Translations under genes and position numbers: made by a program
Assembly (NCBI RefSeq): GCF_947253225.1
Contig: NZ_CAMXYR010000026.1
Coordinates: forward strand, 1 to 20,988
Direction: 5' to 3'
Length of the DNA: 20,988 bases
DNA from: an uncultured Anaerococcus sp.
Lineage (GTDB): Bacteria; Bacillota; Clostridia; Tissierellales; Peptoniphilaceae
Shown: piece by piece, positions 20,532 through 20,988 of the stretch
How the letters are laid out: every line of letters begins with the position of its first letter
Position numbering within the stretch: the stretch's first letter is position 1
The notes under the pieces: generated by a model
Seen by the model: the letters and a program-made list of their open reading frames with translations, nothing else
What the model was told of the DNA's origin: nothing
Databases searched by the model: none

Positions 20532-20988
20532 ATGCCAAAATATACAAAAGAATTTAAAATAAAATTAGTACTAGAATACTTATCAGGTGAATCAGGAGGA
20601 CTTAAATCAATAGCTAAAATATATAAAATTCCAAAAAGCACGTTAGAACTATGGATAAATAAATACAAATTTTCTGGTTTTGATAACTTATCTAAAAAGT
20701 CAAAAAACAACAATTACACTAGTGAATTTAAGCTATCTGTAATACAATATAGGCAAATCAATAATATTTCATTCAGACAAACCGCAGAGCACTTTGATAT
20801 AAGCAATGGATCAATAATATGTAATTGGGAGAGAGCATATCGAAAGTGTGGTTTATCTGGGTTAGAATACAATAGAGGAAGGCCTAAAAAAGAAATGACC
20901 AAATCAAATAAAAAGTCTAAACTTAATACTCTGATAAACGAAACTGAAAGAGAAGAATTAATAAGATTAAGAGAAGAAAATAGACTTC
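20532..20988 (+). CDS. IS3-family transposase OrfA, 5' part (runs off window)
   Basis: Open from ATG 20532 to the window edge (152 codons, no stop). It begins MPKYTKEFKIKLVLEYL and has two helix-turn-helix segments: residues about 7-45 (SIAKIYKIPKSTLELWINKY) and about 63-105 (SFRQTAEHFDISNGSIICNWERAY). Then come GLEYNRGRPKKE, and at the end the start of a leucine-zipper-like ETEREELIRLREENRL. This two-HTH plus zipper layout is that of IS150-group OrfA (about 170 residues), which binds the element's ends; OrfB with the DDE nuclease is normally made by -1 frameshifting and would lie outside. A GGAGGGG ribosome site is seven bases upstream, within a hairpin. A and T richness is higher than in the neighbours, consistent with an acquired element. 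Confidence 0.9.
   Translation, partial: MPKYTKEFKIKLVLEYLSGESGGLKSIAKIYKIPKSTLELWINKYKFSGFDNLSKKSKNNNYTSEFKLSVIQYRQINNISFRQTAEHFDISNGSIICNWERAYRKCGLSGLEYNRGRPKKEMTKSNKKSKLNTLINETEREELIRLREENRL

Larger units (their letters stand above)
20487..20988 (+). mobile_element. IS3-family (IS150-like) insertion sequence, left part
   Basis: The predicted left end is TGACCTGAACCCCAAAAT (from 20487), starting with TG and containing the CCCCAAAA block common at IS150-group ends. It is followed by orfA with IS3-type features. The right end, orfB and target duplication lie outside the window, so the exact boundary is unconfirmed. Confidence 0.8.

Noticed and set aside
20453..20902. Two minus-strand open frames (20453-20713 and 20714-20902)
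   Set aside because: Antisense of the IS orfA, which has clear helix-turn-helix segments and a ribosome site on the plus strand.
1..20988. tRNA, rRNA or riboswitch genes
   Set aside because: No cloverleaf, rRNA-like stretch or known riboswitch layout was seen by eye in the intergenic gaps.

Overview
The window is low-GC Firmicutes DNA. The metG-tatD-rnmV-rsmA gene order, a MurE with DDPK rather than the DNPR motif of diaminopimelate enzymes, an NPKTG-anchored wall protein with G5 repeats, and TTGACA/TATAAT-type promoters with AGGAG ribosome sites all fit a Gram-positive anaerobic coccus. My best guess is Anaerococcus or a related Peptoniphilaceae genus; this is inference and no marker RNA gene is present.

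Positions 1-3840 hold a tightly overlapping housekeeping operon: the 3' part of metG, tatD, rnmV and rsmA, then a small glutaredoxin and a strong terminator. Positions 4020-8130 hold a second plus-strand unit: murE (TTG start), a BaiN/YhiN-type flavoprotein and a Rossmann-SAF oxidoreductase of unknown substrate. It ends in a cluster of hairpins. A secreted NlpC/P60 hydrolase and an HD-domain protein follow on the minus strand, divergent from a glutaminase gene (10079-11008).

Positions 11036-16994 are the accessory part. A 4986-bp minus-strand gene encodes a 1661-residue wall-anchored surface protein: signal peptide, about 700 residues of largely unassigned N-terminal region, ten G5-like repeats that look like A-B-C triplets, a proline-rich stalk, 13-residue tandem repeats and NPKTG. 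The gene is bracketed by two direct repeats of 177 bp (about 95% identical, 5782 bp apart). The right copy is the genuine 3' end of an MFS transporter gene. The left copy is a fragment of that gene fused at shared sequence to a decayed M42-peptidase tail. This looks like an inserted or recombined adhesin cassette.

Positions 16883-20472 hold transport and regulation genes: the MFS transporter with a clear promoter, a MerR-family regulator with a TipAL/BmrR-like effector domain, and a divergent MATE efflux pump. The pump promoter is a textbook MerR operator (19-bp spacer with a perfect dyad), so the last two form a drug-sensing and efflux module. The window ends inside an IS3-family (IS150-like) element. 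It begins 14 bp after the MATE stop and appears to have split the MATE terminator; the element's first ORF is open to the window edge.

I saw no CRISPR array, tRNA, rRNA or phage gene. The strongest candidates for something new are the repeat-bracketed adhesin locus and the surface protein's unassigned N-terminal region with its triplet G5 architecture.
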